From NCBI RefSeq assembly GCF_020382885.2, contig NC_058516.1, forward strand, positions 11,089,902 to 11,153,901: DNA of 64,000 nt, given 5' to 3'. A model generated the notes under the pieces. It saw only the letters and a program-made list of their open reading frames with translations. It was not told the DNA's origin and did not search any database. The first letter of the stretch is position 1. Each line of letters opens with the position of its first letter. The stretch comes from Scatophagus argus (Eukaryota; Chordata; Actinopteri; Scatophagidae). The position numbers and the translations under genes are program-made. Shown here in pieces: positions 23,060 through 35,189 of this stretch.

Positions 23060-26000
23060 CAAGTATTTACTCTAAATTTTTCACTAAGTATTTACTCTAA
23101 ATATTTCACTAAGTATTTACTCTAAATATTTCACCAAGTACTTACTCTAAATATTTCACTAAGTATTTACTCTAAATATTTCACCAAGTACTTACTCTAA
23201 ATTTTTCACCAAGTACTCTAAATATTTCACTAAGCACTTACTCTAAATATTTCACTAAGTATTTACTCTAAATATTTCACTAAGCACTTACTCTAAATTT
23301 TTCACTAAGTACTTACTCTAAATTTTTCACTAAGTACTTACTCTAAATTTTTCACCAAGTACTTTAAATATTTCACTAAGTATTTACTCTAAATTTTTCA
23401 CCAAGTACTTTAAATATTTCACTAAGTATTTACTCTAAATATTTCACTAAGTACTTACTCTAAATTTTTTCTAAATATTTCACCAAGTATTTACTCTAAA
23501 TATTTCACTAAGTATTTACTCTAAATATTTCACTAAGCACTAAGTATTTACTCTAAATATTTCACTAAGTACTTACTCTAAATTTTTTCTAAATATTTCA
23601 CTAAGCACTTACTCTAAATTTTTTCTAAATATTTCACCAAGTATTTACTCTAAATATTTCACTAAGTACTTACTCTAAATTTTTCTAAATATTTCACTAA
23701 GTATTTACTCTAAATATTTCACTAAGCACTTACTCTAAATATTTCACTAAGTATTTACTCTAAATATTTCACTAAGCACTTACTCTAAATTTTTCACTAA
23801 GTACTTACTCTAAATTTTTCACCAAGTACTTTAAATATTTCACTAAGTATTTACTCTAAATATTTCACTAAGCACTTACTCTAAATTTTTCACCAAGTAC
23901 TTTAAATATTTCACTAAGTATTTACTCTAAATATTTCACCAAGTATTTACTCTAAATATTTCACTAAGCACTTACTCTAAATTTTTTCTAAATATTTCAC
24001 CAAGTATTTACTCTAAATATTTCACTAAGCACTTACTCTAAATTTTTCACCAAGTACTTTAAATATTTCACTAAGTATTTACTCTAAATATTTCACTAAG
24101 TACTTACTCTAAATTTTTTCTAAATATTTCACCAAGTATTTACTCTAAATATTTCACTAAGCACTTACTCTAAATTTTTCACCAAGTACTTTAAATATTT
24201 CACTAAGTATTTACTCTAAATATTTCACTAAGCACTTACTCTAAATTTTTCACTAAGTACTTACTCTAAATTTTTCACCAAGTACTTTAAATATTTCACT
24301 AAGTATTTACTCTAAATTTTTCACCAAGTACTTTAAATATTTCACTAAGTATTTACTCTAAATATTTCACTAAGCACTAAGTATTTACTCTAAATATTTC
24401 ACTAAGTACTTACTCTAAATTTTTTCTAAATATTTCACCAAGTATTTACTCTAAATATTTCACTAAGCACTTACTCTAAATTTTTCACCAAGTACTTTAA
24501 ATATTTCACTAAGTATTTACTCTAAATATTTCACTAAGCACTAAATATTTACTCTAAATATTTCACTAAGTACTTACTCTAAATTTTTCAGTAAGTACTT
24601 TAAATATTTCACTAAGTATTTACTCTAAATATTTCACCAAGTATTTACTCTAAATATTTCACCAAGTACTTTAAATATTTCACTAAGTATTTACTCTAAA
24701 TTTTTCACCAAGTACTTTAAATATTTCACTAAGTATTTACTCTAAATTTTTCACCAAGTACTTTAAATATTTCACTAAGTATTTACTCTAAATATTTCAC
24801 TAAGCACTAAGTATTTACTCTAAATATTTCACTAAGTACTTACTCTAAATTTTTTCTAAATATTTCACCAAGTATTTACTCTAAATATTTCACTAAGCAC
24901 TTACTCTAAATATTTCACTAAGTATTTACTCTAAATATTTCACTAAGCACTAAGTATTTACTCTAAATATTTCACTAAGTACTTACTCTAAATTTTTTCT
25001 AAATATTTCACCAAGTATTTACTCTAAATATTTCACTAAGCACTTACTCTAAATTTTTTCTAAATATTTCACCAAGTATTTACTCTAAATATTTCACTAA
25101 GTACTTACTCTAAATTTTTCTAAATATTTCACTAAGTATTTACTCTAAATATTTCACTAAGCACTTACTCTAAATTTTTCAGTAAGTACTTTAAATATTT
25201 CACTAAGTATTTACTCTAAATATTTCACTAAGTACTTACTCTAAATTTTTTCTAAATATTTCACCAAGTATTTACTCTAAATATTTCACTAAGCACTTAC
25301 TCTAAATTTTTCACTAAGTACTTACTCTAAATTTTTCACCAAGTACTTTAAATATTTCACTAAGTATTTACTCTAAATTTTTCACCAAGTACTTTAAATA
25401 TTTCACTAAGTATTTACTCTAAATATTTCACTAAGCACTAAGTATTTACTCTAAATATTTCACTAAGTACTTACTCTAAATTTTTTCTAAATATTTCACC
25501 AAGTATTTACTCTAAATATTTCACTAAGCACTTACTCTAAATTTTTCACCAAGTACTTTAAATATTTCACTAAGTATTTACTCTAAATATTTCACTAAGC
25601 ACTAAATATTTACTCTAAATATTTCACTAAGTACTTACTCTAAATTTTTTCTAAATATTTCACCAAGTATTTACTCTAAATATTTCACTAAGCACTTACT
25701 CTAAATTTTTTCTAAATATTTCACCAAGTATTTACTCTAAATATTTCACTAAGTACTTACTCTAAATTTTTCTAAATATTTCACTAAGTATTTACTCTAA
25801 ATATTTCACTAAGCACTTACTCTAAATATTTCACTAAGTATTTACTCTAAATTTTTCAGTAAGTACTTTAAATATTTCACTAAGTATTTACTCTAAATAT
25901 TTCACTAAGCACTAAGTATTTACTCTAAATATTTCACTAAGTACTTACTCTAAATTTTTTCTAAATATTTCACCAAGTATTTACTCTAAATATTTCACTA

Positions 26001-29000
26001 AGCACTTACTCTAAATTTTTCACCAAGTACTTTAAATATTTCACTAAGTATTTACTCTAAATATTTCACTAAGCACTTACTCTAAATTTTTCACTAAGTA
26101 CTTACTCTAAATTTTTCACCAAGTACTTTAAATATTTCACTAAGTATTTACTCTAAATATTTCACTAAGCACTTACTCTAAATTTTTCACCAAGTACTTT
26201 AAATATTTCACTAAGTATTTACTCTAAATATTTCACCAAGTATTTACTCTAAATATTTCACTAAGCACTTACTCTAAATTTTTTCTAAATATTTCACCAA
26301 GTATTTACTCTAAATATTTCACTAAGCACTTACTCTAAATTTTTCACCAAGTACTTTAAATATTTCACTAAGTATTTACTCTAAATATTTCACTAAGTAC
26401 TTACTCTAAATTTTTTCTAAATATTTCACCAAGTATTTACTCTAAATATTTCACTAAGCACTTACTCTAAATTTTTCACCAAGTACTTTAAATATTTCAC
26501 TAAGTATTTACTCTAAATATTTCACTAAGCACTTACTCTAAATTTTTCACTAAGTACTTACTCTAAATTTTTCACCAAGTACTTTAAATATTTCACTAAG
26601 TATTTACTCTAAATTTTTCACCAAGTACTTTAAATATTTCACTAAGTATTTACTCTAAATATTTCACTAAGCACTAAGTATTTACTCTAAATATTTCACT
26701 AAGTACTTACTCTAAATTTTTTCTAAATATTTCACCAAGTATTTACTCTAAATATTTCACTAAGCACTTACTCTAAATTTTTCACCAAGTACTTTAAATA
26801 TTTCACTAAGTATTTACTCTAAATATTTCACTAAGCACTAAATATTTACTCTAAATATTTCACTAAGTACTTACTCTAAATTTTTCAGTAAGTACTTTAA
26901 ATATTTCACTAAGTATTTACTCTAAATATTTCACCAAGTATTTACTCTAAATATTTCACTAAGTACTTACTCTAAATTTTTCTAAATATTTCACTAAGTA
27001 TTTACTCTAAATATTTCACTAAGCACTTACTCTAAATTTTTCACCAAGTACTTTAAATATTTCACTAAGTATTTACTCTAAATTTTTCACCAAGTACTTT
27101 AAATATTTCACTAAGTACTTACTCTAAATTTTTCACCAAGTACTTTAAATATTTCACTAAGTATTTACTCTAAATATTTCACTAAGCACTAAGTATTTAC
27201 TCTAAATATTTCACTAAGTACTTACTCTAAATTTTTTCTAAATATTTCACCAAGTATTTACTCTAAATATTTCACTAAGCACTTACTCTAAATTTTTCAC
27301 CAAGTACTTTAAATATTTCACTAAGTATTTACTCTAAATTTTTCAGTAAGTATTTACTCTAAATATTTCACTAAGTACTTACTCTAAATATTTCACTAAG
27401 TACTTTAAATATTTCACTAAGTATTTACTCTAAATATTTCACTAAGTACTTACTCTAAATTTTTCACTAAGTATTTACTCTAAATATTTCACTAAGTACT
27501 TACTCTAAATTTTTCTAAATATTTCACTAAGTATTTACTCTAAATATTTCACTAAGCACTTACTCTAAATTTTTCACTAAGTACTTACTCTAAATTTTTC
27601 ACCAAGTACTTTAAATATTTCACTAAGTATTTACTCTAAATATTTCACTAAGTACTTACTCTAAATATTTCACCAAGTATTTACTCTAAATATTTCACTA
27701 AGCACTTACTCTAAATATTTCACCAAGTACTTTAAATATTTCACTAAGTATTTACTCTAAATTTTTCAGTAAGTATTTACTCTAAATATTTCACTAAGTA
27801 CTTACTCTAAATATTTCACTGAGTACTTACTCTAAATTTTTCACTAAGTACTTTAAATATTTCACTAAGTATTTACTCTAAATATTTCACTAAGTACTTA
27901 CTCTAAATTTTTCACCAAGTACTTTAAATATTTCACTAAGTATTTACTCTAAATATTTCACTGAGTACTTACTCTAAATTTTTCAGTAAGTACTTTAAAT
28001 ATTTCACTAAGTATTTACTCTAAATATTTCACTAAGTACTTACTCTAAATTTTTCACCAAGTACTTTAAATATTTCACTAAGTATTTACTCTAAATATTT
28101 CACTAAGTACTTACTCTAAATTTTTCTAAATATTTCACTAAGTATTTACTCTAAATATTTCACTAAGCACTTACTCTAAATTTTTCACCAAGTACTTTAA
28201 ATATTTCACTAAGTATTTACTCTAAATTTTTCACCAAGTACTTTAAATATTTCACTAAGTACTTACTCTAAATTTTTCACCAAGTACTTTAAATATTTCA
28301 CTAAGTATTTACTCTAAATATTTCACTAAGTACTTACTCTAAATATTTCACCAAGTATTTACTCTAAATATTTCACTAAGCACTTACTCTAAATATTTCA
28401 CTAAGCACTTACTCTAAATTTTTCACCAAGTACTTTAAATATTTCACTAAGTATTTACTCTAAATATTTCACTAAGTACTTTAAATATTTCACTAAGTAT
28501 TTACTCTAAATATTTCACTAAGTACTTACTCTAAATTTTTCTAAATATTTCACTAAGTATTTACTCTAAATATTTCACTAAGCACTTACTCTAAATATTT
28601 CACCAAGTACTTTAAATATTTCACTAAGTATTTACTCTAAATATTTCACTGAGTACTTACTCTAAATTTTTCACCAAGTACTTTAAATATTTCACTAAGT
28701 ATTTACTCTAAATATTTCACTAAGTACTTACTCTAAATTTTTCACTAAGTACTTTAAATATTTCACTAAGTATTTACTCTAAATATTTCACTAAGTACTT
28801 ACTCTAAATTTTTCTAAATATTTCACTAAGTATTTACTCTAAATATTTCACTAAGCACTTACTCTAAATTTTTCACTAAGTACTTACTCTAAATTTTTCA
28901 CCAAGTACTTTAAATATTTCACTAAGTATTTACTCTAAATTTTTCACCAAGTATTTACTCTAAATATTTCACTAAGTACTTACTCTAAATTTTTCACCAA

Positions 29001-29229
29001 GTACTTTAAATATTTCACTAAGTATTTACTCTAAATATTTCACTAAGTACTTACTCTAAATTTTTCTAAATATTTCACTAAGTACTTACTCTAAATTTTT
29101 TCTAAATATTTCACTAAGTACTTACTCTAAATTTTTCACCAAGTACTTACTCTAAATTTTTCTAAATATTTCACTAAGTACTTACTCTAAATTTGTCTAA
29201 ATATTTCACCAAGTACTTACTTTAAATAC
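23060..29229 (+). repeat. AT-rich minisatellite, about 25-bp monomer, 6.2 kb
   Basis: The monomer reads CACTAAGTATTTACTCTAAA plus TATTT (25 bases). A 21-base form lacks ACTC (CACCAAGTACTTTAAATATTT). Other variants carry CTAAGCAC, a TTTTTTCTAAATATTT junction, or CAGTAAG. Roughly 250 monomers are present. Variants recur in the same order over blocks of about 70-250 bases, so the array has higher-order structure. The plus strand is C-rich relative to G (about four C and one G per monomer). No protein-coding frame or transposon part is present, and the lack of unique spacers excludes a CRISPR array. Confidence 0.98.
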
Positions 29230-29399
29230 AGATTCCAGACAGACATATGTACAGTGGATGTGGCTGAGGTTCCTCCGACTGCAACTGTTCAACCTCACAG
29301 TTTCAAGGCTGCATATTATTTCAAAAGAACAATGGGTCCAACACAAAGTACAGTCTCAAGACATGGATGAAGTTCTGCTGTCCTCACTTTTGCTCCTCA

Positions 29400-30468
29400 A
29401 ATTCTGCACTCATCTGAAAGGAAGAAATAAATCATTTCATCATTGTTGTGACACTTCTGAGAACATCCACATTAACTCCATTTCATCTAAAACACTAACA
29501 ATCGCAAGTATGTTGGCTGTGAATGATACCTACCGTTCGGAGACAGAAATCAGCTCCGTCTTCATGTAGCCCGTCCCCTCTGCATTCCCCCATTGACTCT
29601 GGAGCTGGAAGTCAGTTACACTTTTGTGTCAAAAGGCAGAAACAAAACATTCCCAAAGAGATAACAGTGCTCTTCATAAACAACACATTTCAAGGACAAA
29701 GTACTGCTTTCTTTAGCAACTTACTCTCAGAGGGTTTGGGCTAGTACTTCCCAAAGGCCTTGTCTTTTCGCATGTCGGGTAGAGGAAGCAGGTTCGCGGG
29801 GATGTTCTTGGCAGCCGTCACCTGGTAAGTGCAGATGATGTCTGGCAGAGGGAAAGTGCACAGAGCATTCGAGGACGACCTCGGAGTACCCAACGCCGGC
29901 TGCGGACGTCGTGTTCGATCCAGGCGAAGGTGATCGCACCCTCTCTGCCGCGCTCGCTGAACCGGGACACTTGACTCGCTGATGAAAAGAAAAAGGAAAA
30001 AAAAAAAAAACACCACCACATACAAGGGCCATCTAAAGAAAGTTACTTCAACACATATATTCAAATGGTTTGGACACATGACATACCTTTTTATTGACAT
30101 CTCATGAGCTGGTAGTTGAACTTCTGCAGCAGGAACCTGAGAGGAAACAACAACATTAACATTCAAGGGGCTTTATTGTCATTTCACACATGTAAAAAAA
30201 ACATGAAGTGGAAAAAAATTACTTTCCCTGATCCTGGTATAAGCCCAATAACCTACGAAATACATAAAATAATTGTAAATATAAAACAACCACAATAAAA
30301 AATATAAACAGTGAACAGAGATGACAACAATATGTACAGCAGTATGTGCAAATGAGAAACAGTAGTGTGCAAATGGAAGAGTCGTGCAAAGTTTCTGTGC
30401 AAGATGGCTGCATTGTGCAATGTTCTGAGTGTTTCTCAGGGAAGGGAGAGGGAGGGTGATGGGTGTGT

Positions 30469-30520
<52 letters not shown>

Positions 30521-30923
30521 GGGAGTGGGGATGGGGTAAACTAACTAATTTACTAAAACATACACATCTACAGAGCCTCAACACTTACTGCCTCGTTCAT
30601 TTTCATGTTACTATACACACACACACACACTTCTTCACGTTTCTAATCTGGGTAACAGTTACTTTTGAGCTGGGGCACAGTGCCATCCAATGCCTGACGG
30701 ATACTGACGGAGGAAGAAGAGGAAGAAGAGACATGAGGAAGGACAGCTTGAGGTCATTGTGGACCGACAAAGCCTCACCAGTTCGCAGTTGGCAGGCGTT
30801 GGGCGGACTGCCGATGCAGGCGATCTGGTGCCGCTGCTTCCACTCCGACGGCTCCTCGGACATCAGTTTGGACAGCGACGCCTGCGTGACGTTCAGCAGC
30901 TCGCTCAGCTGGGTCACCACATC
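29400..30923 (-). pseudogene. stat1: STAT1-like gene relic (collapsed, frame-broken)
   Basis: Five blocks in STAT1 order lie on the minus strand. (1) 30923-30779, flanked by TTGTCAG and GTGAGG, encodes end-of-coiled-coil sequence with EWKQRHQIACIGSPPNAC, where STAT1 has EWKRRQQ-ACIGGPPNACLD; the two residues after NAC are missing. (2) 30136-30087 encodes FLLQKFNYQL, like the DNA-binding-domain FLLKLQELNYQL, and then a stop. (3) 29978-29725 encodes SH2 pieces RFSERGREGAITFAWIE and FPLPDIICTYQVTAAKNIPA...DKAFGKY in different frames, with TAG where Tyr-Ser is expected. (4) 29604-29534 encodes GTGYMKTELISVSE, the tyrosine-phosphorylation site. (5) About 29410 encodes MSAEFEE, possibly the transactivation-domain MSPEEFDE. 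Most DNA-binding and linker exons and all N-terminal exons are absent. At least two frameshifts and two stops make a normal STAT protein impossible. Confidence 0.85.
30462..30517 (+). repeat. (GT)n microsatellite
   Basis: About 27 GT dinucleotides, almost uninterrupted, inside an intron-like part of the STAT1 relic. Confidence 0.98.
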
Positions 30924-31023
30924 CTGACAAATGCAGTAGAAAACATTTCAAAACTTTCCAAAGCCTGGCATCGTTCAAAGTTTTCAGTTGAAGTCTTGAT
31001 TAATTTGACCATGTGTGTGTAAG

Positions 31024-31463
31024 ATAAGATGTACTTTATTGATCCCGCAGTGGGGGAATTCACCTGCCGTGGCAGCTCACAAGAACAGAAAAAGAGTGCA
31101 AAAAGTGTGCAAAAACAGTTACAAAAAACATACAGGTAAAATAAATTAACAATTTACAAAGTACAGTAAACACAGGACAACATACAGCTATATACAAGTC
31201 CACATAAGGGAGGAAAAGAGGACCAGACCACTGAATTATACAGTCTAACAGCACTGGGAATGAAGGACCTGCGGTAGCTCCTTCCTACACTGAGGGTGTA
31301 GCAGTCTGCCGCTGAAGGAGCTGCTCAGAGCCTCCACTGTCCGATGCAGACGGTCAGAGGTGTTGTCCATGATGGATGTCAGCTTGGCTAACATCCTGCT
31401 CTCACCCACCTCCTCCACGGAGTCCAGTGGGCAGCCCAGGACAGAGCTGGCCCTCCCGACCAA
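31024..31463 (-). mobile_element. LINE 3' end, minus orientation
   Basis: The minus strand encodes the tail of a fish non-LTR reverse-transcriptase ORF (ASSVLGCPLDSVEEVGESRM, then a conserved SFSGRLLHPQC) and then the typical 3' sequence CACTGCGGGATCAATAAAGT with GATAAG-type repeats at the very end. The frame is decayed. I think it belongs to the Rex1 or a related fish LINE group, from memory. Confidence 0.75.
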
Positions 31464-31494
31464 CTTCTTAAGCCTCTTTGAAGTTGTTTTTACT

Positions 31495-31648
31495 TGCCGT
31501 GTAAATTGTTAATTTATTTTACCTCTACATTCTTTTGTAACTGTTTTTGCACACTCTTTGCTTTTTGCACTCCTTTTCTGTCCTTGTGAGCTGCCACAAC
31601 AGGTGAATTTCCCCACTGCGGGATCAATAAAGTTCATCTTATTCTTAT
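31495..31648 (+). mobile_element. LINE 3' tail, plus orientation
   Basis: TTGTAACTGTTTTTGCACAC through CACTGCGGGATCAATAAAGT and TTCATCTTATTC matches, in reverse complement, the element at 31024-31160. The two tails form an inverted repeat with arms of about 130 bases. Confidence 0.8.
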
Positions 31649-31649
31649 T

Positions 31650-32500
31650 ATTCCTGTCCCGGTCCCCAACAGACCACAGCGTAGTGAGTAGCAGACTTTG
31701 GCCCACCATGTTTAGGGCCCACTTCTACTACCATCTCTGTTTTTTGTTTTTTTTTTTGTCCAAGATCATACATACAACAACTCACTACCACCAAAATCCA
31801 CGCCCAACACTTTCAACTGTAAGGTTAACGCTGTCCAAGATGCTACAATGCTACATCCTACCGAAACAGTTTGCACTTATTCATTAGCACCTTAGCACTG
31901 ACAACATAACTCACGGATGCTTGCCTCTTATAAAGCAACGATTCACGAAGACATTACATTTCAGCACAACTTGCGTCAGTATGCAAGTTCAAGCTCAAGC
32001 TAAACCTGGACATGCTAGCCTAGCCGTGTGCTCCATGCACGCCGTAGCAACACTTAGCATCGCCGACTCAAGTAACACACAAACACTCCAGCTTCTTGAC
32101 TTCGGTCGAACATTTAATACTCACCGTTAATACTCTTCGTCGTGTTACAGGCGTCCAAAAGCTTCCATACGGACACACAGTTCACCGACGCTCCACCAAC
32201 ACCGACATCTCTTGATTGAAAGCACCTGCACGTGACGACGCTCGTACTCGTACTCCGTACTCTCGCCGACTCGCGCGAGACTTTCCTTCTCATATAAAAG
32301 ATGAGTGGCTCATCGCGACTGTTATCGTCATCATAACAGGCTTCGAACTAAACTTGCCACAAACACGAACAGGGTTCGTTTGTTTGTTGCATGCTGAAGG
32401 CAGAAGTAGACACTGTGTCTACTTTTTGAAAAGGCCGCCGGTTTTATGGACTTTTTGGAAAGGCCAACGGTTTAGCTGTTAATAGTGGGGAGTAAATGAC
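31650..32500. other. CpG-bearing region with a possible 5' exon of the STAT1 relic
   Basis: On the minus strand, a CpG-containing stretch (32260-32126) ends in AACG/GTGAGTATT at 32125, a good 5' splice site. Its position upstream of the STAT1 blocks makes it a candidate untranslated first exon. A plus-strand TATAAAAG at 32293-32300 points the other way. From 32430 to 32470 there is a short imperfect duplication (CTTTTTG(G/A)AAAGGCC). Nothing else is recognised. Confidence 0.3.
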
Positions 32501-32601
32501 CCCCGTGCAGACACGTCGGGGAGGCGCGGGAGAGCCGAGAGGGGGGAGGGGTGCCCCCCCAAACGACCCCACACCACGTCAAACCGGGTGTAGGGATCCC
32601 C

Positions 32602-32691
32602 GGGCGTGATAACGTAATGAGTTTCGAACCCGGCACCCATACACTCATTCGATGGTTGCCGCGTTCTTAACCCTCTACGCCACCACGCCCA
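32602..32691 (-). repeat. tRNA-like SINE remnant
   Basis: The minus strand reads GGGCGTGGTGGCGTAGAGGG (A-box-like), then GCCGGGTTCGAAACTC (B-box), and ends CACGCCC, which pairs perfectly with the first seven bases. The segment between B box and acceptor end is too long, and no anticodon stem forms, so I do not call a tRNA gene. Confidence 0.4.
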
Positions 32692-32994
32692 GGTTGTTGG
32701 GAGGTGGGTTTGGGTGTTGCACTACACACACCTGTCTCTATGAGGCAGGGATGGACAGAATATTCAGACGACAATTTTTCGGTCGGATTAAGTCAAGTGG
32801 TGTCTCTTCAGAAACACAAATACAATAAAGCAGCCACACATGAATATATATATACATATTTTTTATATATTATTTTTTCCCCTTTCACCGAGTCGTGGTA
32901 GACCTCGAATTTGAATTTGAATAAAGTATCTGTCTATCACAGTTTCACCACCTCTGTTGGACACGTCGAACGCATAGTGAGAACACCAGGACAG

Positions 32995-33115
32995 GTGAGT
33001 GTACCTGTAGCTCAGTTGGTAGGGCGTGCGCTCTATGTTTTGAGGCTGTCTGTCCTCTGCAGCGGTCAAAGGTTCGACTCCTGCGTGTGGCTCATTTACT
33101 GCATGTTGTAAAACA
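32995..33115 (+). mobile_element. tRNA-derived SINE head
   Basis: TAGCTCAGTTGGTAGGGCG (A box, from 33008) and GGTTCGACTCC (B box, from 33071) are both well preserved. Between them lies GAGGCTGTCTGTCCTCTGCA, which pairs poorly with a tRNA cloverleaf but is familiar from dispersed fish SINEs, as is the following TGTGGCTCATTTACTGCATG. The tail is truncated. Confidence 0.7.
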
Positions 33116-33375
33116 AATCATATTACTGAATAGTTTCCTTTTTTTTTTACAGGAGAATGTGAAGGAAAGAAAGCTTAATGTTACTGTGGAGAGGACTGTT
33201 CCAGGTGAGCTTGGTGCTCTCTTAAGGTTGCACTTACACACACTTGTCTCTCTGGGGCAGCCAACGGATGAGTCGCCACCACGCCACGACTCCTGAAAAT
33301 AGTGCCTTTATTTTCAAGTAAACTTCCTGACCGAACTGCTTGTTTAGAGACGGAGTATACAGGTCAGTCATCGTG

Positions 33376-33595
33376 GTTTTTGTGGACTGGTGTGAGAGAA
33401 ACCACCTGTGCTGAAACACCAGTAAAACCAAAGAGATGGTGATTGACTTTCAGAGAAGGACATTACCACATACATTTTACCTGTGTATTTTTTGTAACTG
33501 TTTTTGCACACTTTTTGCACTCTTTCTGCTCTTGTGAGCTGCCGCGTCAAGTGAATTTCCCCACTGTGGGATCAGTAAAGTTCATCTTATCTTCG
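33376..33595 (+). mobile_element. Internally deleted LINE copy
   Basis: 33376-33465 encodes a reverse-transcriptase-like stretch (WCERNHLC.. then KTKEMVIDFQR, imperfect frame). It passes directly into the same 3' tail seen at 31495-31648 (CACTGTGGGATCAGTAAAGT). The C-terminal part of the ORF is therefore missing between the two. Confidence 0.65.
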
Positions 33596-34490
33596 TATAT
33601 AGTATATACTCTTCTATATTATACACTGATTAGGAGCGTCCTCTCTCAGAGTGATGCTGAAAAACTTGTCCATGCTTTCATTACTTCTAGGTTGGATTAC
33701 TGCAATTCACTATTGTCAGGATGTCCAAATTACTCTATTAATAACCTGCAGCTGAATGCAGCAGCTAGAGTTTTAACAGGAATCAGTAAAAGGGATCACA
33801 TCTCCCCCATCTTAGCTTCTCTTCACTGGCTTCCAGTAAAATTCAGAATAGAGGTAAATGATGGTAGGCATAGTTTCACTCACCTCATGCTATATAGCCA
33901 CAGGTAGAATAGGTCTGACTAACTGTTAATCTTTAAATCTCTATCATAGCTAAGCTGCTATAGGCCTATGCTGCCGGGGGACACAAACATGATCCACCAA
34001 GCAGTTTCCCCTCCTCCTTCTCCTCTTCTATCCTCTCCCCTCGTCAGATTAACATAAAATTCATTAATTTAAGTCACTGTGTGTCCAGTTCTCCTCGTAG
34101 TCTTGTGTCTCTCCCTCCCTTTCTCTCTCTCTCTCTCTGTATCTTTCTGCAGGTATCTCTCCATCCAGATCTTCATGTTGAACTGTAGCCGGCTCTATGA
34201 CCAACCCAATGTCTACTGTTGACATCTGCCTGTCATTCCTCTGTGTACCGACTATCAGCAGGGTGGTTCTCCCTTGCGGGCCGAAATTGAACTGAATAGA
34301 ATTGATAGGATAGTGATTTTCAACAGCACATAAAAAATACATGAATGATACAGCATTTCATTATAATTTCAGTCTTGTGAAATGTTAAAATCATATTGAG
34401 GTGGTATCAAAAGTTCTGTTATGTTATGTTAAGCCCTTTGAGACAAACTGCTTGTAAAAATGGGCTATACAAATAAAGGTGTCTTGTCAT
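33596..34490 (+). mobile_element. L2-like LINE 3' part
   Basis: The frame at 33620-33860 encodes the end of a fish L2-type reverse-transcriptase ORF: SRLDYCNSLLSGCP, NAAARVLTG and ILASLHWLPV are hallmark strings. About 600 bases of 3' region follow, ending with CCCTTTGAGACAAACTGCTT and GGGCTATACAAATAAAG, the usual L2 terminus. It is 5'-truncated. Confidence 0.85.
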
Positions 34491-34499
34491 GATGTCCAT

Positions 34500-35030
34500 G
34501 TGCCTCCACACACATGGAAGCGTTCATGTAAAACATACTGTAACGTATACATACAATAATATGTATGGATGTACGTACATAAATACAAGCTAACATGATA
34601 TACACAACATACTATAACACACTTACCTACGTTCAACACAACATGCACATAACATAATATGTATGGATGTATCTGTGTGAGTATGTGTGTATGCGAGTAC
34701 TTAAACACACAATAACATGAGATCTTGAACGTACGACATATAAAACACACTATGACATACTTAACTACCTACCATATAACATGTATGTGTGAGTTTGTAT
34801 GTAAGCACATCTACACACGATAACATGACACAAAGAACATAGTATAACGCAGACATTTAATAACACACTTCCCTACATACAACACAACATACATACAATA
34901 ACACTGATGTAAGTACATAAACACACAGAATAACCTGACATACAGAACAAACTATCACAATAACATACTTAAGCACCATATGAACTTACCTCTGTACAGT
35001 ATGTATGTATGATTCCAGCTGTTTTGCAGA
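34500..35030. repeat. ACAT-rich low-order repeat region
   Basis: Loose repetition of ACATAACA, ATGTATGGATGTA and AACACACAATAACATGA words with a period of very roughly 100-130 bases. A related stretch occurs alone at 39225-39290. It looks like a decayed minisatellite rather than a gene. Confidence 0.6.
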
Positions 35031-35189
35031 GACACTACAATTAATAAAAAACATCCATTTGTTTTATCTTTTATCTTGATTCTGCAATTTAATAAGTTTT
35101 TAATTATGATTTCTTGATTTTCGATTTATTTTCATTGTTTTAAAATGATGTCTCCGATGTATGAAAATCACCAAACCGATGACGACCGA

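Noticed and set aside
23060-29229. Possible CRISPR array or coding repeat
   Set aside because: There are no unique spacers; repeats abut directly and stops occur in every frame.
30219-30584. A minus-strand frame rich in His-Thr
   Set aside because: Most of it is the translated (GT)n microsatellite at 30462-30517.
32200-32482. An 88-codon plus-strand frame in the CpG region
   Set aside because: It has no domain and overlaps a likely first exon on the other strand.
32602-32691. Functional tRNA gene
   Set aside because: The T-arm to acceptor spacing is about nine bases too long and no anticodon stem forms.
33008-33081. Functional tRNA gene from good A and B boxes
   Set aside because: The sequence between the boxes does not fold into an anticodon arm and matches a known type of dispersed fish SINE.
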